64,000 bases of DNA from Methylovirgula ligni (GTDB lineage: Bacteria; Pseudomonadota; Alphaproteobacteria; Rhizobiales; Beijerinckiaceae): the NCBI RefSeq assembly GCF_004135935.1, contig NZ_CP025086.1, forward strand, positions 2,542,001 to 2,606,000, written 5' to 3'. Positions 43,923 to 52,214 of the stretch are shown piece after piece. Each line of letters begins with the position of its first letter. Position 1 is the stretch's first letter. The notes below the pieces were generated by a model. That model was not told the origin of the DNA, did no database searches, and saw only the letters and a program-made list of their open reading frames with translations. The position numbers and the translations under genes were made by a program.

Positions 43923-44861
43923 ATGGCTGACTATCGTCTTTGTGCCGCGTTCTCTCGTATGTCCGCGTCCTCTCGAATGTTTCTGCCGCGAACCGGGGTT
44001 TTGGCGTTGCTAGGGGCGGCCCTCGGGCTCGCGACCGCGCCGGGGCCGGCCGTCGGCGGTCCGGTCGGCGTTCTCCAGGCGGCCCCGGCCTCGCTGCAAG
44101 GCGTCGTCGACACGATTCCGCTGGCCTCGCACCGCGCCGTCTACGATCTCAGCCTGCTCAAGGCGGTCGGCACCAAGAGTCCGACCGGCGCGCGCGGCCG
44201 CATTGCCTTCGACTTCTCGGGATCGTCTTGCGACGGCTATGTGCAGAATTTCCGTCAGTTGACGGAGCTACAGCCGGCCGAAGGGCCGACACGGATTTCC
44301 GACATGCATTCCGCCACCTTCGAGGATGGCAACGGCAAGAGTTTCGCGTTCAAGATGGAAACCACGGTCGACGATGATCCGACGGATCAGGTCGACGGAC
44401 GGGCCGAACGCAAGGGCCGTGGCATTGTCGACGTCAATCTCGTCAAGCCAAAATCCGAGCAACTGGCGCTCGGCCACGACATTCTGTTTCCGACCGAGCA
44501 TATCAAATACATTCTTGCCGCCGCGGAAGGGGGCGAGAATACGCTCGAAGTGAGGGTGTACGACGGCTCCGACAGCGGCGACAAAATCTACGATACGACG
44601 ACGTTCATCGGTCGGGCGGTAGATACGCCGGCGGCCGAGGCGGCGCTGCAAATTCCCGAGCTCGAACACATGCGCCGCTGGCCGGTGACGATCAGCTATT
44701 TCGACGACGGCCGCAAAGATGAGGCGCCCAACTATACGCTCTCGTTCGATCTCTACGAGAACGGCATTTCCCGCGCCCTGCGGCTCGATTATGGCGACTT
44801 TGTGCTCGCCGGGGAGATGACGAGTCTGAAGCTGCTGCCGACGCCTCCCTGCAGTAAATAA
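43923..44861 (+). CDS. eipB: EipB/DUF1849 cell-envelope integrity protein
   Basis: This 312-residue secreted protein has an N-terminal hydrophobic signal (TGVLALLGAALGLATAPGPAVG) and the DUF1849 domain beginning LASHRAVYDLSLL. FDFSGSSCDGYVQNFRQ and a later LLPTPPCSK each contain one of the two cysteines expected to form a disulfide. EipB is a periplasmic beta-spiral protein needed for envelope integrity in Alphaproteobacteria. ATG 43923 follows AAGGAG. Confidence 0.88.
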   Translation: MADYRLCAAFSRMSASSRMFLPRTGVLALLGAALGLATAPGPAVGGPVGVLQAAPASLQGVVDTIPLASHRAVYDLSLLKAVGTKSPTGARGRIAFDFSGSSCDGYVQNFRQLTELQPAEGPTRISDMHSATFEDGNGKSFAFKMETTVDDDPTDQVDGRAERKGRGIVDVNLVKPKSEQLALGHDILFPTEHIKYILAAAEGGENTLEVRVYDGSDSGDKIYDTTTFIGRAVDTPAAEAALQIPELEHMRRWPVTISYFDDGRKDEAPNYTLSFDLYENGISRALRLDYGDFVLAGEMTSLKLLPTPPCSK

Positions 44862-45067
44862 CCGCGCCTTCAATTTAATTGGGGAAATCTGCGGCCTCTC
44901 CAGGGCCGGGAGAGTTATTCCAATGTAATCAACGCGGAAACTCGCCCAAAGGCGCTGTTTCTACGATCCAGTTTTCCTTTCGTAAATTTCTATCTGCTAG
45001 CCATCCAAACTATGTTCGGGCCACGTGGCCAGGATGCGCCACGCCATTCGGCCAACAGGTCCACGCG

Positions 45068-45436
45068 ATGCAAAAGAGTGTTCTGATCGTCGAAGACAAC
45101 GAACTCAACATGAAGCTGTTCAACGACCTTCTCGAAGCCCACGGATATAGAACAGTGCAGACGAGAAGCGGCGTAGAGGCGGTGGAACTGGCGCGGACGC
45201 ATCGTCCCGATCTGATCTTGATGGATATTCAGTTGCCGGAAGTCTCCGGGCTTCAAGTCACGCAATGGCTCAAGGACGACGAGAATCTTCGCCACATCCC
45301 GGTCATCGCCATCACCGCTTTCGCGATGAAGGGCGATGAAGAGAAAATCCGCCAGGGTGGCTGCGAGGCCTATCTCTCCAAGCCAATTTCGGTCGTCAAA
45401 TTTCTTGAGACTGTACGGAATTATATCGCCGACTGA
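45068..45436 (+). CDS. divK: DivK, single-domain response regulator
   Basis: This 122-residue receiver domain has acidic pocket IVEDNELN, phospho-acceptor Asp53 in LMDIQLPE and Lys in LSKPISV. DivK governs asymmetric division and the CtrA phosphorelay in Alphaproteobacteria. The start 45068 was taken because the open frame extends upstream only as non-receiver sequence. pleD lies 32 bases downstream, the standard divK-pleD order. Confidence 0.93.
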   Translation: MQKSVLIVEDNELNMKLFNDLLEAHGYRTVQTRSGVEAVELARTHRPDLILMDIQLPEVSGLQVTQWLKDDENLRHIPVIAITAFAMKGDEEKIRQGGCEAYLSKPISVVKFLETVRNYIAD

Positions 45437-45468
45437 GCCAGTCGGCGGTTCTTGAGGACGCGTTCGGA

Positions 45469-46839
45469 ATGACGGCCAGAATTCTCGTTGTCGATGACAT
45501 CCTTGCAAATCGCAAGTTGCTCGAAGCCCGGCTGACCGCCGAGTATTTCGACGTGGTGACGGCGACGAACGGCGCCGAAGCGTTGGCGATCTGCGAGCGC
45601 GGCGAATACGATCTGGTCATTCTCGACGTGATGATGCCGGGCATGGACGGCTTCGACGTCTGCCGGCAATTGCGGAAGAATCCTGCCACGACGCATCTGC
45701 CGGTAATTATGGTGACGGCGCTCGATCAGCCGAGCGATCGTGTCCGCGGTCTCGAGGCCGGTGCCGACGATTTTCTGACCAAGCCGATCGATGAGATCGC
45801 CCTCATCGCGCGGGTTCGCTCGCTGGTGCGGCTCAAGATGATTCTCGATGATCTGCGCAGCCGCGCTTCGACGGCGGTGACGCTCGGCATGCCAGACCCT
45901 TTCACCTCGGCTCTGGCCGAGGATGGTTTGGGCGGGCGCGCCCTGCTGGTCGACGACCGGTCGGCGTCGGCCTCGCAAATAGTCTTCGCGCTGCGCGATA
46001 GATATCTTGTCGAGGTCGTTTGCGATCCGACCCAGGGCGCCGCGAGGGCTCTCAGCGGCGCACATGACATGGTGATCGTCAGCCTCGGTCTGCAGGGCTT
46101 CGACGCATTGCGCCTCTGCGGACAGATGCGTTCGCATGAACGCACGCGGCAATTGCCGATCTTGTGCCTTGCGGAGATGGAAGACAGGGCGCGGGTGCTG
46201 CGCGCGCTCGATATCGGCGTCAACGATTTTCTGATGCGGCCTCTCGACAGCAACGAACTTGTCGCGCGGGTCAAAACCAATCTGCGGCGCAAGCGCTATG
46301 GCGACAAGCTGCGCGACACTCTGCAGACCTCGATCGAACTTTCCGTGGTCGATCCGCTCACTGGCCTCAACAACCGGCGTTATTTCGAGACTCATCTCTC
46401 AACGCTGGTGGCGCAAGCGGCCGAGTGCGGCCGGCCGTTGTCGCTGATGATCCTCGACATCGATCATTTCAAGGCCATCAACGATTCCCACGGCCACGAG
46501 GCTGGCGACCGGGTGTTGAAGGGCTTTTCCAAACGGGTGCGCAAGGTCATCCGCATTCCGGATATGATCTGCCGGCTCGGCGGCGAGGAATTCGTCGTCG
46601 TCATGCCCGACACCAGTCTCGATGTCGCGGCGCGTATCGCCGAGCGGGTTCGCGGCGAGATCGAGCGGGAGCGCTTCGCCATCGGTGACGCGAGCGATCC
46701 CGTCAAAATCACGGTATCGATCGGCCTTGCCGAGCGTGGAAGGGACAATCTGCCGGATGGCCTGTTCCGCCGTGCGGATCGCGCGCTCTACCGATCCAAG
46801 GCCAGCGGCCGCAACCGCGTCTCGGCGGATGCCGCGTGA
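45469..46839 (+). CDS. pleD: PleD, receiver-receiver-GGDEF diguanylate cyclase
   Basis: This 456-residue protein has two receiver domains and a GGDEF domain. The first receiver has Asp53 in ILDVMMPGMDG; the second, degenerate receiver spans about 150-270. The GGDEF signature is LGGEEF, preceded by RIPD five residues upstream (inhibitory I-site). It synthesises cyclic di-GMP and controls pole development. It is co-transcribed with divK. Confidence 0.94.
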   Translation: MTARILVVDDILANRKLLEARLTAEYFDVVTATNGAEALAICERGEYDLVILDVMMPGMDGFDVCRQLRKNPATTHLPVIMVTALDQPSDRVRGLEAGADDFLTKPIDEIALIARVRSLVRLKMILDDLRSRASTAVTLGMPDPFTSALAEDGLGGRALLVDDRSASASQIVFALRDRYLVEVVCDPTQGAARALSGAHDMVIVSLGLQGFDALRLCGQMRSHERTRQLPILCLAEMEDRARVLRALDIGVNDFLMRPLDSNELVARVKTNLRRKRYGDKLRDTLQTSIELSVVDPLTGLNNRRYFETHLSTLVAQAAECGRPLSLMILDIDHFKAINDSHGHEAGDRVLKGFSKRVRKVIRIPDMICRLGGEEFVVVMPDTSLDVAARIAERVRGEIERERFAIGDASDPVKITVSIGLAERGRDNLPDGLFRRADRALYRSKASGRNRVSADAA

Positions 46840-47244
46840 GGTCGCGGAATCTGCCGGCAGTGCCGGCGGCAAAAAGAATCGTTGTTTAGGTAAATAAAAG
46901 GAGGCGCCACGCCTCTACAATTAAGCAGTTTTCTTTTCGCGGTTCGCGCGCTAACCTGATTGCGGTGGTGGAAAGCGGCGCGGCAGAGCCTCGGGCGGAT
47001 CGCCGCGACAATGCGAGTGTAATCAGCAAGATACCCTGCGGAGTGCTCAGGTCCGCCGCATCTCCTGGGTCCGTAGGGTCGGCCGGCGCATGAGTGGTTA
47101 GGAGTGGCCTCCTCGAGATCCACTTGGCGCCGGCCACCTCTCGCCTCAAGCACAATCGGGCATAGAGATCAGCGGGCCGACGCCACGCATCGCTTTAGAA
47201 TTTGCTTTGGGGAACCGCTTTATCTCGCTGATAAAGCTAAGAAC
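46840..47244. other. Intergenic stretch without a supported gene
   Basis: These 405 bases lie between convergent pleD and rpmG. The short open frames have no ribosome site or domain. I see no clear terminator or tRNA. Confidence 0.5.
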
Positions 47245-47412
47245 TTACTTGATCTTGGTTTCCTTGAACTCGACGTGCTTGCGCGCCACCGGGTCGTACT
47301 TCTTGAACGACAGCTTCTCGGTCTTGGTGCGGGCGTTCTTCTTGGTCACGTAGAAATAGCCCGTGTCCGCCGAGGACTGGAGCTTGATCTTGATCATCGC
47401 GGCCTTGGCCAT
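47245..47412 (-). CDS. rpmG: Ribosomal protein L33
   Basis: This 55-residue protein matches bacterial L33: [37 protein letters not shown]. It lacks the cysteine pairs, so it is the zinc-independent form. ATG 47412 gives the typical MAKAA start. Confidence 0.96.
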   Translation of the reverse strand: MAKAAMIKIKLQSSADTGYFYVTKKNARTKTEKLSFKKYDPVARKHVEFKETKIK

Positions 47413-47520
47413 GGCGACTGCTTCCTTCAAACCTGATCGTTACGCGTGCCGATTGGCGCGACGCGAAAAACGCTAATAATGCGCGAAAGTGCGCGCACCT
47501 TAAGGATCGACGTCCGCTTG

Positions 47521-48666
47521 TCAAGGATTGGCGTCGCGCTTCAGCGCGAGGGCGAAAAAGCCGGCCAGCGCAAGAGCCAGCGCGATGAACAATCCGGCCG
47601 GCGCGAGATCGAGGCTGAAGCCGAAGAGCGGCGGTCCAATCAGCGCGCCAGCCGAGTAAAGCAGGATATAGGCTGCATTGGCCCGGGCCAGCGGCGCGCC
47701 GGAATAGCGGCTGGCGAGACTGGTAAGCCCGACGGCGTAAAGGCCGCCGACAATGCCACTCCAGACGAAAAGCAGAATGACATAGGCGACATAGGCTGTC
47801 TGCGCGGCGAGCGGCAGAATCAGCGCGCCGAGCGCGCCAAGGCCGCCGATGAGGATCAGCAGCCGGGCGCGGCCGAACCTGTCGGCCGCCAGACCTGTCG
47901 GAATCTGCAAGAGCGCGTTGCCGAGCGCAAAAACGGCGGAGGCGACGGCAGCGGCGCCGGCACCCCAGCCCTGACGCAGCGCGAAGACCGGGAATAGACC
48001 GAAGGCGGTCGCCTCGATCGCGCCGTAGAGGAGGGCAGCCGTCGTCGCCGCGGGGGCATCGCGCAGAATACCGAGAAAAGGCAGCGGCTCTGTTTTTTGC
48101 AGCACCGGGGCATCGGTGCCCGCGAGGCCGATCGGCAGCATCGCGGCAAGGGACAGCAGGGCGGCGACCAGGAACGGTGCTGCGCCGCCCGGTCCGACGG
48201 CGGCGAGCAGAAACGGTCCGGCGGCGAAGCCCGCCGCGATCGCGGTCGCATAAATGCCCATCACCAGCCCCCGCCGATGCGGCCAGACGACGGCGCTGAT
48301 CCAGAATTCGCCGAGGATGAACATGATCGTCAGCGCGATGCCGTAGATGCTGCGTACGGCGAGCCATGGCCAATAGCCGTGCGTGAGATCGAAGGCGGCG
48401 AGGCAGGCCGCGCCGAGCGGCAGCGCCGCGATCAGCAATCGGCGGACGCCGATCTTGCGCGCCAGCCAAGGCACATAGGGCGCCGTCGCGAGGGCAAGAA
48501 GGCCGCTCCCAGCCGTGTGGAAGCCGATGGCGCGGGCGGAATAGCCAAGCTGGGCCAGCCGCAGGGAGATCAACGTCACCGAAAGCGACAGGCCGATACC
48601 GGCAATCGTCACCGTCGTGATGGCGGCGGCGATGGCGAGAGAGAGCTTTGCGGTGGGTCTGGTCAC
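47521..48666 (-). CDS. Major facilitator superfamily transporter
   Basis: This 381-residue protein has about 12 membrane segments and a loop motif ARKIGVRRLLIAALPLG between segments 2 and 3, matching the MFS A-motif; a related DRFGRARLLILIGG occurs in the second half. GTG 48666 overlaps the Nudix stop (GTGA), so it is co-translated with the Nudix gene. The YcaD-like subgroup is likely; substrate unknown. Confidence 0.85.
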   Translation of the reverse strand: MTRPTAKLSLAIAAAITTVTIAGIGLSLSVTLISLRLAQLGYSARAIGFHTAGSGLLALATAPYVPWLARKIGVRRLLIAALPLGAACLAAFDLTHGYWPWLAVRSIYGIALTIMFILGEFWISAVVWPHRRGLVMGIYATAIAAGFAAGPFLLAAVGPGGAAPFLVAALLSLAAMLPIGLAGTDAPVLQKTEPLPFLGILRDAPAATTAALLYGAIEATAFGLFPVFALRQGWGAGAAAVASAVFALGNALLQIPTGLAADRFGRARLLILIGGLGALGALILPLAAQTAYVAYVILLFVWSGIVGGLYAVGLTSLASRYSGAPLARANAAYILLYSAGALIGPPLFGFSLDLAPAGLFIALALALAGFFALALKRDANP

Positions 48667-49415
48667 AATTCGTCGCGAAGGAAGCGGCGATTCCTGTAGT
48701 GGAAGAAGGGCACCGGGCTTTCGGCCGCGAGACCGGCGGTAAAGCGTCGCGCGGCTTCGCGCAAGATCGCGCCGGTGATGTTGCCGAGATCGAGTTGTTC
48801 CGCCTCGGTGACCGGCAGCCATACGAGTTCGACAAGCTCGGCGTCGGCATGGGCGACGCCTTCGACCCGATAGGCCACCGCCGCCGCGTCGGCAACGAAG
48901 AAGCGCGTATCGAACCGGCGCGGCAGATGCGGCGGCGTGATCGCGCGCGCCAGAAAGCTGAGATGGCCGATCCGCGGCAGGAAGCCGAGACTGACGAAGT
49001 CCTTCCAGCCTTGCGGTATGGGTTGTGATGGCGGCGTGGCCTTTGTGCCGATGAGCAGGCCGGTTTCCTCGAAAGTTTCGCGGATGGCGGCGAGCGCCAG
49101 CGCGTCCGGCGTCGGGGCGTCGCGGCGGTTTCGTTTGGCGAGCTGCGTCGCGACGGAGGGGGGTAGCGAATCCGCGGCCGCGATCTCCGCGTCCGAAGCC
49201 TCGACGCGGCCGCCGGGGAAGACGAATTTGCCCGGCATGAAGCGCAAATTGGCATTGCGCCGTCCCATCAGGACGCGCGGCACGGCCTCGCGCATGTCGA
49301 GGAGAACGAGGCTGGATGCGGCTTTCGGCTTGACGGGAGTAATCGACGCCGGCGCGTCGTCAGCCGCGCGAATCTGCGCCGGCGGAAGAGGCGTCGGGGG
49401 CGGAATCGAAACCAT
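48663..49415 (-). CDS. Nudix hydrolase
   Basis: This 250-residue Nudix protein has GKFVFPGGRVE and the Nudix box helix RETFEETGLLIG; the region between is longer than in short MutT-like enzymes, as in the NUDT19/CoA-type branch. It hydrolyses a nucleoside diphosphate-linked compound, not identified. Its first 56 bases overlap the end of the DUF983 gene in another frame, and an internal start would shorten this. Confidence 0.87.
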   Translation of the reverse strand: MVSIPPPTPLPPAQIRAADDAPASITPVKPKAASSLVLLDMREAVPRVLMGRRNANLRFMPGKFVFPGGRVEASDAEIAAADSLPPSVATQLAKRNRRDAPTPDALALAAIRETFEETGLLIGTKATPPSQPIPQGWKDFVSLGFLPRIGHLSFLARAITPPHLPRRFDTRFFVADAAAVAYRVEGVAHADAELVELVWLPVTEAEQLDLGNITGAILREAARRFTAGLAAESPVPFFHYRNRRFLRDEL

Positions 49416-49839
49416 GCATCCTCAAGGCCCATTGATAGCCGATGAGCCCGCCCTTGAAGGCCGGCAGCAGCGCCAGAGAGAGGCCGATCGTCAGCGCCGA
49501 CCAGAGGATGGTTTGATAGAGCAGCGGGAAGTTCGGGAAAAGGGTGTCCGTGGTCAGCATCAGCGAGCCCACGATATGGCCAACCACCAGAATGGTCAGA
49601 TAGGGCGGGGCATCGTCTGCCCGCTGGTGAAACAGCTCAGCCTCACAGACCGCGCAGCGATCGTTGACTTTCAGATACTTGCCGTAGAGAGCGCCCTTGC
49701 CGCAGGCAGGGCAATGGCCGGAAAACCCGCGCCGGATGGCAAGCCAGGTATTCCGTTTGGGTCGTCCCAGATCGTCCTCGGCATAGGCCTTACCCCCCGT
49801 GAGGGAGGAAATCGGAAGGTTCACTGCATCAATAGCCAT
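49360..49839 (-). CDS. DUF983 membrane protein
   Basis: This 159-residue protein has a zinc-ribbon-like start (GHCPACGKGALYG, then DRCAVCEAE) followed by two membrane segments (PYLTILVVGHIVGSLMLT, TILWSALTIGLSLALLPAF). DUF983 proteins follow rnr in many Alphaproteobacteria, as here. The function is unknown. Confidence 0.88.
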   Translation of the reverse strand: MAIDAVNLPISSLTGGKAYAEDDLGRPKRNTWLAIRRGFSGHCPACGKGALYGKYLKVNDRCAVCEAELFHQRADDAPPYLTILVVGHIVGSLMLTTDTLFPNFPLLYQTILWSALTIGLSLALLPAFKGGLIGYQWALRMHGFDSAPDASSAGADSRG

Positions 49840-49862
49840 GGCGAAGATCCAGAGGCTTTAGA

Positions 49863-52214
49863 TTAAATTTTGGACTTCCTCAGTTTTTTTAAGCGACCCG
49901 GCGCGGGTGCGCCATTAGACCTCTTGTCGCGGTGTCCGGCCCGCGCGCCTTTGGCCTTGCCTTGGCGGCCCGTCTCCTTGCCGCCGGAGACCAGCTCGAA
50001 GCGCAGGGCGCCCGCGAAGGGCGCCGCCTCGACCAGCCGAACCGAAATTTCGTCGCCCAGACGATGTGTTATGCCGCTGCGCCGGCCGATCAGCGCATGC
50101 TGGCTGTCGTCATAGACGAAATATTCGTCGCCCAGCGTCGTGATCGGAATGAAGCCGTCGGCGCCGGTCTCGGCCAGTTTCACGAAAAGCCCGGCGCCGG
50201 TGACGCCGGAAATGCGGCCCTCGAAAGTGGCGCCGATCTGCTCGCTCAGGAATTGGGCGATGAGGCGGTCGACGGTTTCGCGTTCGGCCGCCATGGCGCG
50301 CCGCTCGGTCGCGGAAATCTGCGCGGCGATCTCCGCCAATTGCGCGGTGTCGGTCTCCGGCAGGCCGTCGCTGCCGAGATGCTGCGCGCGGATCAGAGCG
50401 CGATGAACGATGAGATCGGCATAGCGGCGGATCGGCGAGGTGAAATGCGCGTAACGGCGCAGGTGGAGGCCGAAGTGGCCGTAGTTCTCCGCCACATATT
50501 CCGCTTGCGCCTGGGTCCGCAGCACGACTTCGCTGACGATGTTCTCGTGCTCCGTGCCTTTCACCTGGGCGAGGATGCCGTTGAACTGGCGCGGCGTGAG
50601 CACCTGGCCTTTGGCCAGCTTGATGCCGACCGAGGCGAGAAATTCCGCCAGCGCGTTGAGCTTTTCGAAGGTCGGCTCGCCATGTCCGCGATAGATGAGC
50701 GGCTGATGCGCTTTTTCGAGCGTCTCGGCCGCCGCGACATTGGCGAGGATCATGAATTCCTCGATCAGCCGGTGCGCTTCGAGCCGCGGCGGCACCACCA
50801 CGCGGTCCACCGTGCCATCGCTCTTCAACAATATCTTGCGTTCGGGCAAATCGAGATCGAGCGGCGCACGTTTTTCGCGTGCGGTCTTCAGTGACTCGTA
50901 AGCTGCGAAGAGCGGCTTGAGCACCGGCGCCAGCAGCGCCTGCGTCTCCTGCCCGGGCAGTCCGTCCCAGGCGGCCTGAACCTGCGCATAGGTGAGCTTG
51001 GCGGCGGAGCGCATCAGCACCCGATGCGGCTTTTGCGAAAGCACCCGTCCGTCCCTGGCGATGATGATGCGGAAGGCGAGTGCCGCACGGTCCTCGTTCG
51101 GCCGCAGCGAGCAGAGGTCGTTGGAGATGCGCTCCGGCAGCATCGGCACGACGCGGTCGGGGAAATAGACCGAATTGCCGCGTTGGAACGCTTCGCGGTC
51201 GAGCGCGGAGCCGGGCCGCACATAGGCGGCCACATCGGCGATGGCGACGCAGATGATATGGCCGCCCTGATTCTCCGGATCGTGGTCGGGATGGGCGAAG
51301 ACCGCGTCGTCATGATCCTTCGCATCCGCCGGATCGATGGTGATGAGCGGAATCTCGCGCCAGTCCTCGCGTCCGGACAGCGTCGCGGGTTTTGCCCGCG
51401 CCGCTTCCGCCAGCGCGTCAGCGCCGAACACATTCGGGATCTTGTGCGCATGAACGGCGATGAGGCTCATTGCCCGTTCGGTGGCGAGACTACCGAGTCT
51501 TTCGCGCACCCGCACGGCAGGCAGGCCGAGGCGTCCCGCGCGCAGCACATCGACGGCGACGAGATCGCCGTCAAGCGCTTCGCCCGCGCCGCCCTCGGCG
51601 ACGACGAATTCGCCCGCCCGCGCGTTACGCTTGTCGATCGGCACGACGCGGCCGCCACCGGCGGGGTCGGTGCGGAAAATGCCGAGCACTTGCGTCTTGG
51701 CGCGCTCGAAAAGTTTTACGACACGGCCGGTATAGGCCGGCTCGTTCGGCCCCGCCTCGCGCGCGAGTTCCGTGCGGATAAGGCCGCGATCGCCAATCCC
51801 TGGAGCTGCCATGCCGGGACGGCGGCGGCCGAGGTGGATCAGAATTTTCGGGATTGGCCCCTGGGCGTTGTCCCATTCGACAGGCTGGGCGATCAATTCG
51901 CCGTCCGCGTCGCGCTTTACAATTTCGGCAAGAACAACGGCCGGCAATTGGCCGGGCTTGTGCAATTGTTTGCGGCTGCGCTCAACGGCGCCTTCCGCTT
52001 CAAGTTCTTTGAGTATCTTCTTTAATCCTATGCGGTCGGCGCCGGTGATGGAAAAGGCGCGCGCGATCTCGCGCTTGCCGATCTTGGTCGGGCTCTGCGG
52101 CTGTTCGCGGCCGATGAAGGCGAGGATATCCGCGCGGGTCGGCAAAGCGGGTTTTTTATTTACGTCGCTCGTGCCGGGCGCGCCGGCTTTTCTCGAGCCG
52201 GCTTTCTTGATCAC
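49863..52214 (-). CDS. rnr: Ribonuclease R
   Basis: This 783-residue 3'-5' exoribonuclease has an N-terminal helix-turn-helix (TRADILAFIGREQPQSPTKI), cold-shock domains, the RNB catalytic domain (ITIDPADAKDHDDAVFA, with the clustered aspartates), a C-terminal S1 domain (ISGVTGAGLFVKLAETGADG) and a basic tail. GTG 52214 overlaps the topA stop (GTGA). It degrades structured RNA; the coupling to topA is conserved. Confidence 0.95.
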   Translation of the reverse strand: MIKKAGSRKAGAPGTSDVNKKPALPTRADILAFIGREQPQSPTKIGKREIARAFSITGADRIGLKKILKELEAEGAVERSRKQLHKPGQLPAVVLAEIVKRDADGELIAQPVEWDNAQGPIPKILIHLGRRRPGMAAPGIGDRGLIRTELAREAGPNEPAYTGRVVKLFERAKTQVLGIFRTDPAGGGRVVPIDKRNARAGEFVVAEGGAGEALDGDLVAVDVLRAGRLGLPAVRVRERLGSLATERAMSLIAVHAHKIPNVFGADALAEAARAKPATLSGREDWREIPLITIDPADAKDHDDAVFAHPDHDPENQGGHIICVAIADVAAYVRPGSALDREAFQRGNSVYFPDRVVPMLPERISNDLCSLRPNEDRAALAFRIIIARDGRVLSQKPHRVLMRSAAKLTYAQVQAAWDGLPGQETQALLAPVLKPLFAAYESLKTAREKRAPLDLDLPERKILLKSDGTVDRVVVPPRLEAHRLIEEFMILANVAAAETLEKAHQPLIYRGHGEPTFEKLNALAEFLASVGIKLAKGQVLTPRQFNGILAQVKGTEHENIVSEVVLRTQAQAEYVAENYGHFGLHLRRYAHFTSPIRRYADLIVHRALIRAQHLGSDGLPETDTAQLAEIAAQISATERRAMAAERETVDRLIAQFLSEQIGATFEGRISGVTGAGLFVKLAETGADGFIPITTLGDEYFVYDDSQHALIGRRSGITHRLGDEISVRLVEAAPFAGALRFELVSGGKETGRQGKAKGARAGHRDKRSNGAPAPGRLKKLRKSKI

